DNA of 11,567 nucleotides, taken from NCBI GenBank assembly GCA_964481075.1, contig CAYZSD010000116.1, forward strand, positions 1 to 11,567, written 5' to 3'. The first letter of the stretch is position 1. Each line of letters begins with the position of its first letter. Under the pieces are notes generated by a model. It saw only the letters and a program-made list of their open reading frames with translations, did no database searches and was not told the DNA's origin. This document shows positions 1 through 7,706 of this stretch, piece by piece. The stretch is from MWFE01 sp964481075 (GTDB taxonomy: Bacteria; Bacteroidota; Bacteroidia; Bacteroidales; Tenuifilaceae). A program made the translations under genes and the position numbers.

Positions 1-7
1 CAACAAG

Positions 8-586
8 ATGAAAAATAGCTATTTCGCACATGAAACTGCCGTTATCGATACCGATTGTGAAATTGGCGAGGGAACAAAAATCTGGCATTTCACTCACATC
101 ATGTCAGGGTGTAAAATCGGAAAAAATTGTAACTTTGGTCAAAACGTGGTTGTTTCACCTCAAGTGATACTTGGTGACAACGTGAAGGTTCAGAATAATG
201 TTTCAATATATACAGGCGTTATTTGCGAGAATGATGTATTCCTTGGCCCATCGATGGTTTTCACGAATATCATTAACCCCAGAAGTGCTGTAGTACGAAA
301 AGATCAGTATGTTAAAACCTTGGTGAAGCAGGGGGCAACCATAGGAGCCAATGCAACAATAGTTTGTGGGATTACTCTTGGCGAGTTTTGTTTTATTGGT
401 GCTGGAGCAGTGGTAGTTAAGGATGTCAAACCCTACTCCCTTGTATTGGGAAACCCGGCACGCCATGTTGGCTGGATGAGTGAGTTTGGTCATAGATTAC
501 ACTTCGGCAGCGAATGTACTGCAGTATGTCCTGAGAGTAATGAAATCTATAAACTCGAAAGTAACCAAGTAGTCAAGTGTAAGTAA
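8..586 (+). CDS. wbpD: UDP-2-acetamido-3-amino-2,3-dideoxy-glucuronate N-acetyltransferase (WbpD/WlbB family)
   Basis: Predicted to transfer acetyl from acetyl-CoA to the 3-amino group of UDP-2-acetamido-3-amino-2,3-dideoxy-hexuronate in the cytoplasm, giving the di-N-acetylated uronic acid used in O-antigen or capsule. The 192-residue length is normal for the family. Residues 10-150 are left-handed beta-helix hexapeptide repeats (V-I-D-T-D-C, I-G-E-G-T-K, I-G-K-N-C-N, L-G-D-N-V-K, I-G-A-N-A-T). Family landmarks are visible: KIWHF near 24-28, QNNVSIY at 62-68, GPSMVFTN at 80-87 followed by NPR, the KGAT-like QGATIGAN at 108-115, and GNPAR then GWMSEFG near 148-161. The C-terminal tail contains an AVCP motif also found in WbpD. 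It is the first gene of a four-gene operon, 14 bases before wbpB. Only 7 bases precede the ATG, so its leader cannot be judged. The assignment rests on recalled resemblance to Pseudomonas WbpD and Bordetella WlbB; the gluco or galacto form of the substrate is not settled. Confidence 0.9.
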   Translation: MKNSYFAHETAVIDTDCEIGEGTKIWHFTHIMSGCKIGKNCNFGQNVVVSPQVILGDNVKVQNNVSIYTGVICENDVFLGPSMVFTNIINPRSAVVRKDQYVKTLVKQGATIGANATIVCGITLGEFCFIGAGAVVVKDVKPYSLVLGNPARHVGWMSEFGHRLHFGSECTAVCPESNEIYKLESNQVVKCK

Positions 587-600
587 ATAAATGAATTAGT

Positions 601-1548
601 ATGCCAAAGAATTTTTGTTTGATTGGGTCTGCCGGTTTTATCGCACCTCGACACCTTAAAGCCATAAAAGAAACGGGTAACAACCTTCTGGCTTCGCTCG
701 ACAAACATGACTGCGTTGGAATCATTGACAGCTACTTTCCGGAAGCCGATTTTTTCATTGAGTATGAAAGGTTCGATCGGCATATCGACAAGCTCAAAAG
801 GGAAGGGATACTGCTTGACTATGTGAGTATTTGTACTCCAAACTACCTTCATGATTCGCACATAAGATTTGCTTTAAGGCATGGCGCCGATGCGATCTGC
901 GAGAAACCCATAGTTCTTAACCCTTGGAATATCGATGCGCTTGAAGTGATTGAAAAAGAAACAGGTAGAAGAGTAAGTACCATATTGCAGCTTCGATATC
1001 ATCCATCAATCCTTGAACTTAAGAGGAAAGTTGAAGCCTTACCCCCTGATCAGATCCTTGACATTGATCTGACTTATATTACCAGCCGTGGGCGATGGTT
1101 CCATATTTCTTGGAAGGGAGATGTCCAAAAATCGGGCGGAGTTGCTACGAACATTGGCATTCACTTCTTTGACATGCTGACTTGGATTTTCGGAAGTGTT
1201 AAGGAGAATATTGTACATGTTTCCCAACACGACAAAGCTGCAGGATTCCTTTCGCTCGAAAGAGCGAGGGTTCGTTGGTTTCTTAGCCTGGATTACTACG
1301 ATATTCCTGAGGAAGTGAAACAGAAAGGTTTAAGAACATTCCGTTCTTTGTCGATTGGAAATGAGGAGTTTGAGTTTAGTGAGGGGTTCACCGATTTGCA
1401 TACCGTTAGCTATAAGGAAATCCTCGAGGGTAGGGGGTATGGCTTAGCCGATGCCAGAATTTCAGTTCAAACCGTTCACCATATCCGTAATTCGAAGCCA
1501 CAAGGTTTAGTTGGTGATTATCACCCGTTTTGTAAAAACTTAAAATAA
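601..1548 (+). CDS. wbpB: UDP-N-acetyl-2-amino-2-deoxy-hexuronate 3-dehydrogenase (WbpB/WlbA, Gfo/Idh/MocA family)
   Basis: Oxidises C3 of UDP-2-acetamido-2-deoxy-hexuronate to the 3-keto sugar, which a PLP aminotransferase (WbpE/WlbC) then aminates. In the family, NAD is recycled using 2-oxoglutarate. Residues 1-130 form the Rossmann half, beginning with FCLIGSAGFIAPRH (GxxGxxxxRH variant). The Gfo/Idh/MocA signature CEKP is at 100-103, with Lys102 the expected catalytic lysine. TYITSRG (158-164), SWKGD (170-174) and NIGIHFFD (184-191, His188 the expected catalytic histidine) lie in the C-terminal half, followed by RARVRWFLS and EFSEGFTDLHT, both characteristic of WbpB. The length of 315 is typical. 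The gene sits 14 bases after wbpD and 8 bases before the 6-dehydrogenase gene, so it is operonic. The leader is A/T-rich with no Shine-Dalgarno site, as is usual in Bacteroidota. The identification is strong; the sugar stereochemistry is inferred. Confidence 0.92.
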   Translation: MPKNFCLIGSAGFIAPRHLKAIKETGNNLLASLDKHDCVGIIDSYFPEADFFIEYERFDRHIDKLKREGILLDYVSICTPNYLHDSHIRFALRHGADAICEKPIVLNPWNIDALEVIEKETGRRVSTILQLRYHPSILELKRKVEALPPDQILDIDLTYITSRGRWFHISWKGDVQKSGGVATNIGIHFFDMLTWIFGSVKENIVHVSQHDKAAGFLSLERARVRWFLSLDYYDIPEEVKQKGLRTFRSLSIGNEEFEFSEGFTDLHTVSYKEILEGRGYGLADARISVQTVHHIRNSKPQGLVGDYHPFCKNLK

Positions 1549-1556
1549 ATATCCTA

Positions 1557-2858
1557 ATGAACCTTTACGACAAGCTGGTTAGCAAGCAGGAAAAATTGGC
1601 TGTTATTGGATTGGGTTACGTGGGCCTTCCAATCGCTGTTGAATTTGCTAAAAAGATTTCAGTTATTGGATTTGATATTAAACCCGATCGAGTGGAATTA
1701 ATAAAAAAGGGTATTGATCCCAGCAGAGAACTTGAACCAGAAGCCTTTCAGGATTGTGATATTCATTATTCTGCAAACCCTGATGACTTAAAAGAGGCTA
1801 AGTTCTATGTGGTTGCTGTTCCAACACCAATTGACGAACATAATCTTCCTGACCTAAAACCATTGCTTTCAGCAACCCAAACCGTTGCAAAGGTTCTTAA
1901 GAAAGGCGATTATGTGGTCTATGAATCAACGGTTTACCCAGGATGTACCGAGGAGGATTGTGTCCCATTGTTGGAGAATATCTCAGGTTTGAAGTATATC
2001 GAAGATTTCAAGGTTGGCTTCTCACCTGAACGCATAAATCCAGGCGATAAGGAGCATACCCTAACGAGAATCGTAAAGGTTTCAAGCGGTTGCGACGAGG
2101 ATTCGGCTGAGGTAATAGCCAAAACCTATGAGCTTATTATAAAGGCCGGTGTCCATCGAGCCAGCAGTATAAAGGTTGCTGAAGCCGCAAAAATTATTGA
2201 AAATACACAGAGGGATATTAACATAGCCTTCATGAACGAGCTTTCGTTGATTTTCAACAGGATGAGTATTAACACCTACGAAGTTCTTGAAGCGGCTGGT
2301 ACCAAGTGGAACTTCCTTAAGTTTTTCCCCGGTTTGGTTGGTGGTCATTGCATTGGCGTTGACCCATACTATCTGGTTTACAAAGCAAAGGAGTTGGGGT
2401 ATCATCCTCAAATAATAAGTTCAGGCCGCTTCATTAATGACTCAATGGGAGGGTACGTTGCTAAACAAATTGTGAAGAAAATTATTGCCCACGATAAAAA
2501 TGTAAAGGAAGCTCGTGTCCTCTTGATGGGTATAACTTTTAAGGAGAATGTAAGCGATATCCGAAACTCTAAGGTTGTTGATATAGTTAATGAACTCAAA
2601 TCATATTGCGTTAAGCATATAGATGTGATTGATCCTTACGCTGATAGCGACGAAGTACAACATGAATATGGTTTTCACCTAGCAAAGAAACCTGAGGGAA
2701 AGTATGATACGATAATCCTTGCCGTTAATCATGATGAGTACAACTCTCTTTCAGAGTCTTTCTTTCTGAGTATAGCTTCAGAAGGCTGTATTTTTGTAGA
2801 TATAAAAGGAATTTTCCGAAATAGAAGACCTAATGGGTTGACATATTGGAGTTTATAG
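1557..2858 (+). CDS. tviB: UDP-N-acetyl-hexosamine 6-dehydrogenase (TviB/VipA/WbpO type)
   Basis: NAD-dependent two-step oxidation of C6 of UDP-GlcNAc or UDP-GalNAc to the uronic acid, the first committed step of the pathway encoded here. The protein has 433 residues, the usual length. The N-terminal NAD fold has VIGLGYVGLP at 16-25. VPTPID is at 88-93, ESTVYPGCTEEDCVP at 123-137 and FSPERINPGDKEH at 155-167. The catalytic region reads AEAAKIIENTQRD, with Lys212 and Asn216 as the expected catalytic pair, and the nucleophilic cysteine is Cys265 in GGHCIGVDPYYL. The C-terminal UDP-binding half carries GITFKENVSDIRNS. The motifs after the NAD fold look closer to TviB/WbpO than to WbpA, which normally accompanies WbpB and WbpD in Pseudomonas. 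UDP-GlcNAc versus UDP-GalNAc preference cannot be read from the sequence, so the symbol denotes the family. It starts 8 bases after wbpB and is cotranscribed with it. Confidence 0.88.
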   Translation: MNLYDKLVSKQEKLAVIGLGYVGLPIAVEFAKKISVIGFDIKPDRVELIKKGIDPSRELEPEAFQDCDIHYSANPDDLKEAKFYVVAVPTPIDEHNLPDLKPLLSATQTVAKVLKKGDYVVYESTVYPGCTEEDCVPLLENISGLKYIEDFKVGFSPERINPGDKEHTLTRIVKVSSGCDEDSAEVIAKTYELIIKAGVHRASSIKVAEAAKIIENTQRDINIAFMNELSLIFNRMSINTYEVLEAAGTKWNFLKFFPGLVGGHCIGVDPYYLVYKAKELGYHPQIISSGRFINDSMGGYVAKQIVKKIIAHDKNVKEARVLLMGITFKENVSDIRNSKVVDIVNELKSYCVKHIDVIDPYADSDEVQHEYGFHLAKKPEGKYDTIILAVNHDEYNSLSESFFLSIASEGCIFVDIKGIFRNRRPNGLTYWSL

Positions 2859-2890
2859 TTATTTAATGATTTTCTAATGCCCGTTGTTTT

Positions 2891-3946
2891 ATGAAAGTAC
2901 TTGTAACAGGAACGGCTGGTTTTATTGGTTTCCATCTTGCTCAAAGATTAATTGCCAGAGGCGATGAGGTTATTGGCATTGATAGCATTAACGACTACTA
3001 TGATGTTAATCTTAAGTATTCACGATTGGAACAAACAGGTATTTTAAAAAGCAGTATCGACTATAAAAAGAAGGTTACAAGCAAGAAATATCCAAATTAC
3101 AGCTTCATAAAGCTAAACCTTGAGGACAGGGAGTCAATTCTTGACCTTTTTAGAAATGAAAAGTTTCACAGGGTTTGCAATCTTGCTGCGCAAGCAGGTG
3201 TTCGCTACAGTTTACAGAACCCTTTTACTTACATCGATAGTAATATCACTGGATTCATCAACATTCTTGAAGCATGCAGGCATAACGGGATTGAACATCT
3301 TTCTTACGCTAGTAGTTCCAGCGTTTACGGATTAAATGAAACCATGCCTTTCTCTACAAGCCACAACGTTGACCATCCAATTAGCCTATATGCTGCAAGC
3401 AAGAAGAGTAACGAGCTTATGGCCCATACCTATAGCTACCTCTTTAATCTTCCAACTACCGGATTAAGGTTTTTTACCGTTTATGGGCCCTGGGGCAGAC
3501 CCGATATGGCTCTTTTCCTTTTCACAAAAGCAATCATCGAGGGAAAGCCCATCGATGTTTACAATAATGGGAATATGCGGCGAGACTTCACGTACATCGA
3601 CGATATCGTAGAGGGGGTTGTGAGAGTAATTGATTCAATCCCAAAGCCTAACCAGCAATGGAACAGTACAATGCCTGATCCTTCAACATCGAAAGCCCCC
3701 TACAAGGTTTACAACATTGGCAATAGCGCTCCTGTTCAGCTCCTTGATTTCATTCATTCAATTGAAAAAGCCCTTGGAAAGACAGCTTTTAAAAATTTCT
3801 TGCCTATTCAACCTGGGGATGTTCCTGCAACCTGGGCAAATGTCGATGATTTGGTTGATGATCTAGACTATCAACCTAATACGCCTATTAGTGAGGGTGT
3901 TGGGAGGTTTATTGAATGGTATAGATCTTATTACAAAAAGGAATAA
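2891..3946 (+). CDS. NAD-dependent UDP-uronate 4-epimerase (CapI/UDP-glucuronate 4-epimerase family)
   Basis: An extended short-chain dehydrogenase/reductase that inverts C4 of a UDP-uronic acid through a keto intermediate. The 351 residues fit the family. The NAD motif TGTAGFIG is at 6-13, and SINDYYDVNLK (32-42) is typical of the CapI/GAE group. QAGVRYSL is at 101-108, the serine-rich segment SSSSVYG at 141-147, and the catalytic Tyr-x-x-x-Lys is YAASK with Tyr167 and Lys171. FFTVYGPWGRPDMALF (195-210) and RRDFTYIDDI are group hallmarks, and the C-terminus ends in the family-typical FIEWYRSYYK. It lies 32 bases after the 6-dehydrogenase gene and is the last gene of the operon, converging on msrA with 17 bases between stop codons. 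No GC-rich terminator is visible in that gap. Family members normally use UDP-GlcA. Here the neighbours supply N-acetylated uronic acids, so UDP-GlcNAcA or its 3-acetamido derivative is an alternative substrate. Confidence 0.87.
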   Translation: MKVLVTGTAGFIGFHLAQRLIARGDEVIGIDSINDYYDVNLKYSRLEQTGILKSSIDYKKKVTSKKYPNYSFIKLNLEDRESILDLFRNEKFHRVCNLAAQAGVRYSLQNPFTYIDSNITGFINILEACRHNGIEHLSYASSSSVYGLNETMPFSTSHNVDHPISLYAASKKSNELMAHTYSYLFNLPTTGLRFFTVYGPWGRPDMALFLFTKAIIEGKPIDVYNNGNMRRDFTYIDDIVEGVVRVIDSIPKPNQQWNSTMPDPSTSKAPYKVYNIGNSAPVQLLDFIHSIEKALGKTAFKNFLPIQPGDVPATWANVDDLVDDLDYQPNTPISEGVGRFIEWYRSYYKKE

Positions 3947-3963
3947 ACTATTGCCAACAGGAA

Positions 3964-4599
3964 TTATTTCTTGAGGTAATTCTCAAAAACAATCTCAAAT
4001 TTTTTAACCTTTGGTAGAATAACCATTTGACAGTAAGGCTTACTTTTATTTTGCTCAAAGTAGTTTTGGTGGTATTCTTCTGCTTTAAAGAAATTTTTGT
4101 AGGGCGATATTTCAGTAACAATAGGATCTGGCCAAATTCCATTGCTATCGAGCAATGCTTTAACTTCCATCGCAATTGTTTTTTGCTCCTCATTGTGGAA
4201 GAAGATGACAGAACGGTATTGTGTTCCAACATCAGCCCCCTGACGATTAAGAGTTGTTGGATTATGGGTTTTGAAGAATACCTCAAGAAGCTTTGCAAAG
4301 CTTATAACACTAGGTTCGAAAGTTATCTGCACTACCTCAGCATGACCGGTTAGTCCAGAGCAAACCTCCCTGTATGTTGGCTTAGAAATATCTCCTCCTG
4401 CATACCCCGATTCAACCTTGCGAACCCCATTCAACCTCTCGAAAATTGCCTCAACACACCAAAAACAACCAGCTCCAAAAGTAGCATGTTCGTATTTAGC
4501 ATTCATTTTTTCACCATTTGTGGTCATAATGTTATTTGTTGATAACAACAATAAAAAAACTACCAAAAGATTCATAATGTACTTTTGGTAGTAACACAT
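3964..4599 (-). CDS. msrA: Peptide-methionine (S)-S-oxide reductase, probably exported
   Basis: Reduces the S epimer of methionine sulfoxide in free or protein-bound methionine, repairing oxidised proteins. The core starts near residue 36 and carries the signature FGAGCFWCVEAIF, with Cys45 as catalytic cysteine and Cys48 next to it. SGYAGG (64-69), SGLTGHAEVV (81-90), THNPTTLNRQGADVGTQYRS (111-130) and PYCQMVILPKVKKF (188-201) follow; Cys190 is a candidate resolving cysteine. Before the core, residues 9-22 (MNLLVVFLLLLSTN) are strongly hydrophobic, like an uncleaved anchor or signal peptide, which would place the enzyme in the periplasm. Possible starts are Met1, Met9, Met25 and Met32. Met1 is used here because it supplies the only positive charge (Lys6) before the hydrophobic stretch; starts at Met25 or Met32 would give a cytosolic enzyme of normal core length. 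It lies 73 bases downstream of the sensor gene on the same strand. No msrB partner or fused MsrB domain is in the window. Confidence 0.95.
   Translation of the reverse strand: MCYYQKYIMNLLVVFLLLLSTNNIMTTNGEKMNAKYEHATFGAGCFWCVEAIFERLNGVRKVESGYAGGDISKPTYREVCSGLTGHAEVVQITFEPSVISFAKLLEVFFKTHNPTTLNRQGADVGTQYRSVIFFHNEEQKTIAMEVKALLDSNGIWPDPIVTEISPYKNFFKAEEYHQNYFEQNKSKPYCQMVILPKVKKFEIVFENYLKK
4559..4592. repeat. Perfect 11-base inverted repeat over the msrA start region
   Basis: On the plus strand the arms are ACTACCAAAAG (4559-4569) and CTTTTGGTAGT (4582-4592), separated by 12 bases. On the coding (minus) strand the loop contains the ATG of Met9 (4575-4573), and the arms fall between the Met1 and Met25 codons. 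In msrA mRNA this would form an 11-bp stem with a 12-nt loop presenting or burying a start codon. In duplex DNA it has the shape of a dimeric-regulator operator. The symmetry is read directly from the sequence; any function is inference. Confidence 0.55.
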
Positions 4600-4672
4600 T
4601 GGAATAAAAAATGTTCAAGAAATTCACTTAAAACTTACACAGGAGGGAAGTTAGTATATAAAAATGATTCTA

Positions 4673-6715
4673 CTAGTTAGCTTTCAGCTCATTAATAATG
4701 TCTTTGAGCCTTTCTATTTCCTCTTCATAGTTTCGCCGAAGCTCATCTTCCTTAACCCTTTGCTCCTCGGCTTTTCTGCTCATCTCTTCCTGAGTGGCTT
4801 GCAATTCCTCCATATTCTGGCGCATTTCCTCTTCCTGAGCTAACATTTCCTCAGCCTGTTGCTGCGACTGTTCAAGAAGGTAACGAGTCCTAGCATTGAT
4901 TTTTACTGTAAGAATCGAAGATGCAATGCTTTGAGCGACCTTTTCAACAAATTCTACTTGATGTGGCTCAAGCTTTGTGAACGATGCCATTTCAATAACC
5001 CCTAAAACAACTTCTTCGAGCTTTAGTGGGATAAGCACAATGAAACGTGGAGTGGCTTTACCTAAACCAGAGGTTATCAAAATATAATCGGCGGGAACCT
5101 CCGAAAGCAAAATGGTTTCCTTTTCCAAGGCGCATGCTCCAATAAGCCCTTCACCAATTTCAACCCTACGATTTGCATGTTTCTTCCTATCCCAAGCCCA
5201 GGCAGAAAGTAGCTGAAAGAAGTTATCATTCTTGTCATCATCGTTAAGGATAAATAACCCCGCCTGATTCATGTTGAGGTATCTCACGAGGCTTCTAACC
5301 ACTTCATCTGCAAGATTTTGTATATTATCGCTGTTTTGACGTAGGATATCGCTAAAAAGGGCGAAACCTTCGTTGGCCCATGCTCGCTTTTTATCTTCTG
5401 CTTTTCGTTTATCTTCCTCATCCTTGGCCTTTTTTAGGGAATCACGCATGTCGAGCAATGATTTTCCGAGGATGTCGTTTTCGCCAAGAAGTTCTAACTT
5501 ACTGCTTAGCCTTCCGTTTCCAATATCGAGGGCAAAGGAAGTTTTACTATTTAACCCTTCAATGGAGGTGTTTAGTGCTTTTGCCATCTCCTCAACCTCA
5601 TCGCCAGAGTCGATGTGGAGTACCATTTTTGTTGAAATTTCGCCTTTGGCCATCCTTTTCAACGATTCTGTTATTCTTATAATAGGAGCAGTAATATTGT
5701 TAGCAAAAAGAATTAGTAGCAAAATGATTAATGAAATTCCAACCAATCCAACGCCCAAAGAAACATAAAGGGTATGATTTGCTTGAGCCATAATTTCGTG
5801 TTTAGGTATTGAAAGCACTAACGACCAGGATGTTGGAGTTCCTAATGGGCTTACTGGAGAGAAGAACATGAGGTGCTCTCGACCTAAATCGTCGGTTTGG
5901 GTTAAGGTGAATTTTTCGCCACGCTGTATTCGACCAACTATTTGGGTGCTATCATTTTCATTCGAAAGTACGCTGGAAATGCCTTTGTATATCAGGGAAC
6001 TGTTGGGGTGACCTGCAATTGTCCCATTTTTTGATACTAGCATGGCGTAGCCACCTTCAACTAGTTTTATGTTTTTAACCAAGTTTTGAATATCGGTAAG
6101 CTCAACATCGAGACCAACCATACCCATAAACTTCCCATTAATTTTTAGAGGCGATGCTATGGTTGTTATAAGCAACGCTTCTCGACTATTGTCCTGTACC
6201 ACGTCTTGGTACGGTTCCCAAATGTCGTCAACATTATTTCGTTTAAAACGCCCATACTTATCGGGATCTCCCTGAAGGCTACGCTCCTCAACTTTCTGCT
6301 CGAATTTGTTCCCACTTCGAAGGATATACATTAGGATGCGACCATGATCCTTGGTGTATCCAGGAATATATCCGTAATACTCCCAGCTGTCCCAAAGAAT
6401 ATAGACATGAGGATTTGCCTTAATGATAGGGAGGTACATGTCCATGAATAGCTTTTGCCAACGCTCGGGGGGGATGGTTTGATAAATCGAGAAAGCTTGA
6501 GTAAGGGTTTGTGTGATGGTTAGATTCTTCTCAAAGAAGTTTTGCACTTCCAGTGCAGAATTTCTAGCTTGAAGTTCAGTCTTTTCGATAGTTTCAACTA
6601 GAATAGTTTTCCTTGAATTGGTTATGATGTAACCAAGTATGATTACATAAAAAACCGAGAATATGGTAAGGATATAAAGCAGAATCTTTTGACGAATTCC
6701 TAACTTAATCTTCAT
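4673..6715 (-). CDS. Transmembrane sensor: Cache-HAMP-GAF-coiled coil, no output domain
   Basis: A 680-residue inner-membrane sensor. Transmembrane helix 1 is at about 10-32. Residues 33-312 form a double Cache-like periplasmic domain (WDSWEYYGY near 108-116, MGMVGLDVEL at 197-206, ISHP-like AGHPNSS at 234-240, FFSPV at 284-288). Helix 2 is at about 317-338. A HAMP domain follows (339-391, GDEVEEMAKALN), then a HAMP-like linker (397-430), a GAF domain (about 452-605, VEIGEGLIG, TSGLG, IPLKLEEVVLGVIEMAS) and a glutamine/glutamate-rich coiled coil (612-680) that ends the protein. There is no histidine kinase, GGDEF, EAL, SpoIIE or MCP signalling domain, so it must act through a partner. The start is supported by its match to the N-terminus of the paralogue at 8999. 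A weak Bacteroidota-like -7 element (TAAATTTA, 6737-6744) lies 22 bases before the ATG; the 162-base gap upstream holds nothing else clear. The ligand is unknown, and the RxWY amino-acid motif of some dCache domains was not evident. Confidence 0.85.
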   Translation of the reverse strand: MKIKLGIRQKILLYILTIFSVFYVIILGYIITNSRKTILVETIEKTELQARNSALEVQNFFEKNLTITQTLTQAFSIYQTIPPERWQKLFMDMYLPIIKANPHVYILWDSWEYYGYIPGYTKDHGRILMYILRSGNKFEQKVEERSLQGDPDKYGRFKRNNVDDIWEPYQDVVQDNSREALLITTIASPLKINGKFMGMVGLDVELTDIQNLVKNIKLVEGGYAMLVSKNGTIAGHPNSSLIYKGISSVLSNENDSTQIVGRIQRGEKFTLTQTDDLGREHLMFFSPVSPLGTPTSWSLVLSIPKHEIMAQANHTLYVSLGVGLVGISLIILLLILFANNITAPIIRITESLKRMAKGEISTKMVLHIDSGDEVEEMAKALNTSIEGLNSKTSFALDIGNGRLSSKLELLGENDILGKSLLDMRDSLKKAKDEEDKRKAEDKKRAWANEGFALFSDILRQNSDNIQNLADEVVRSLVRYLNMNQAGLFILNDDDKNDNFFQLLSAWAWDRKKHANRRVEIGEGLIGACALEKETILLSEVPADYILITSGLGKATPRFIVLIPLKLEEVVLGVIEMASFTKLEPHQVEFVEKVAQSIASSILTVKINARTRYLLEQSQQQAEEMLAQEEEMRQNMEELQATQEEMSRKAEEQRVKEDELRRNYEEEIERLKDIINELKAN

Positions 6716-6877
6716 ATTGCATTATTTTTTTGTGGCTAAATTTAATGATAATTTTATTTTAAAAGCCAATCGTTCTTGAACTCGTTTTTTAAATAATTGC
6801 TAATATAATCACATTTTTTTTGGATAAAGGATGTAATGTGTTGAATGATATGATTATGGATTGTTAGCGTGGATGAA

Positions 6878-7705
6878 TTATTCTTTCTGTACTATATAGG
6901 TTCTTCCTGTGTTTGTTCCTGTTAAGCTTAGTATATTATTGTTTTTCTTGTATGTCATCAATTGATTGTCAGAAATCCATTGGAAGAATTCGACCTCGTA
7001 TTCCCTATCGTAATTCCAGCTTATATAAACCTTTGTTTTGTAGGTTAAGTTAAATTCAATGATATTGTTCTCATTTAGGTTGAAAGTCCCCCCAAAAAAA
7101 TTTCTACAATAAGTACCCTTAAAAATTAGGCCAATAGAAGGGGAGTCTTCAAAGCGAATCCAAAGGTGTTTGTTACAAGGTGGGTAGAAAATTTCATGCG
7201 AATCCAACTCATGGTATCCAACAAAATTCCATGTTCCCAAGAATGAAAACGTGTCAGCATAAACAATATTAAAAGGTATCTCGCACCAATCTTCGAAGTA
7301 GCTGGCGTTAGTAATCTGGCCACTAAGGTTTCTTGAAGTACCATTTTTGTTTATTATTCCGCTAAAAACGGCAGAGTACTTTTGTTTGTGCTCATCAATA
7401 TGTGTGAATGTGAAGTCAAAGTCCTGAATAAAAGTCGATTTTCCTTCGGAGTCAATGTAAAGAAGGATATCTGGTTCGGGATATATCATATAAAACCTAA
7501 AGGAATTATTGCCCACATAAACCTGATTATTGCCAAAACTAATTCTTGAATATACCGAATCGGTTCCCCAGTAAATTCCATCGATTAGCACCGAGAAGAC
7601 ATTTCCCTTTGGTTCACTATCAATGATATCATCTTTGCAACAGGCAAAGAATGATATTTGGAACAAAGAAAGGATAGCAATTAACGTGGTCTTTGCCTTT
7701 TTCAT
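6878..7705 (-). CDS. Predicted surface-exposed lipoprotein of unknown function
   Basis: No family was recognised with confidence. The 275-residue protein starts with a lipoprotein signal peptide: MKKAK, a hydrophobic stretch at 8-20, then FFAC with Cys22 the likely lipidated residue (Cys23 adjoins it). The mature N-terminus continues C-C-K-D-D, which fits the K-(D/E)2 lipoprotein export signal described in Bacteroidota, so display on the outer-membrane surface is likely. The rest is beta-rich with many aromatic residues. Residues 36-135 form one module (FSVLIDGIYWGTD). Residues 155-275 form a second, running from LGTWNFVGY to LSLTGTNTGRTYIVQK, a pattern reminiscent of META or lipocalin-like small barrels; this is a resemblance only. 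Cys23, Cys141, Cys177 and Cys200 could form disulfides. One base separates its ATG from the stop codon of the universal stress protein gene upstream, so the two are translated from one transcript. Confidence 0.75.
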   Translation of the reverse strand: MKKAKTTLIAILSLFQISFFACCKDDIIDSEPKGNVFSVLIDGIYWGTDSVYSRISFGNNQVYVGNNSFRFYMIYPEPDILLYIDSEGKSTFIQDFDFTFTHIDEHKQKYSAVFSGIINKNGTSRNLSGQITNASYFEDWCEIPFNIVYADTFSFLGTWNFVGYHELDSHEIFYPPCNKHLWIRFEDSPSIGLIFKGTYCRNFFGGTFNLNENNIIEFNLTYKTKVYISWNYDREYEVEFFQWISDNQLMTYKKNNNILSLTGTNTGRTYIVQKE

Positions 7706-7706
7706 G

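Noticed and set aside
203..493. Antisense open frames across the polysaccharide operon and the other genes (for example 203-493 and 2082-2411 on the minus strand).
   Set aside because: They lie opposite well-conserved enzyme genes, show no recognisable domains and have the composition expected of complement-strand shadows.
1252..1267. TCGCTC-GAAA-GAGCGA, a perfect 6-bp hairpin with a GNRA tetraloop, considered as an intra-operon terminator or processing site.
   Set aside because: It lies inside the wbpB reading frame, in codons for the LERARVRW segment that is conserved in the protein family, and no T-run follows. Coding constraint explains it well enough.
3961..3986. Short inverted repeats (GAATTA/TAATTC and TTGAG/CTCAA) between and into the convergent ends of the epimerase and msrA genes, considered as a bidirectional terminator.
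   Set aside because: The stems are only 5-6 bp, mutually exclusive, AT-rich and lack a following T-run; most of the bases are msrA codons.
4641..4843. AGGAGG (4641-4646) upstream of an ATG (4664) opening a 59-codon + strand frame antisense to the sensor C-terminus.
   Set aside because: The spacing of 17 bases is too long for a Shine-Dalgarno site, the organism does not otherwise use such sites, and the frame is a shadow of the coiled-coil codons of the real gene.
6716..6877. The 162-base gap upstream of the first sensor gene, examined for a small gene, terminator or promoter.
   Set aside because: Only AT-rich sequence was seen. The best promoter match (TAAATTTA at 6737-6744, with a TTG 22 bases further upstream) deviates in both sequence and spacing, so it was not entered as a feature.
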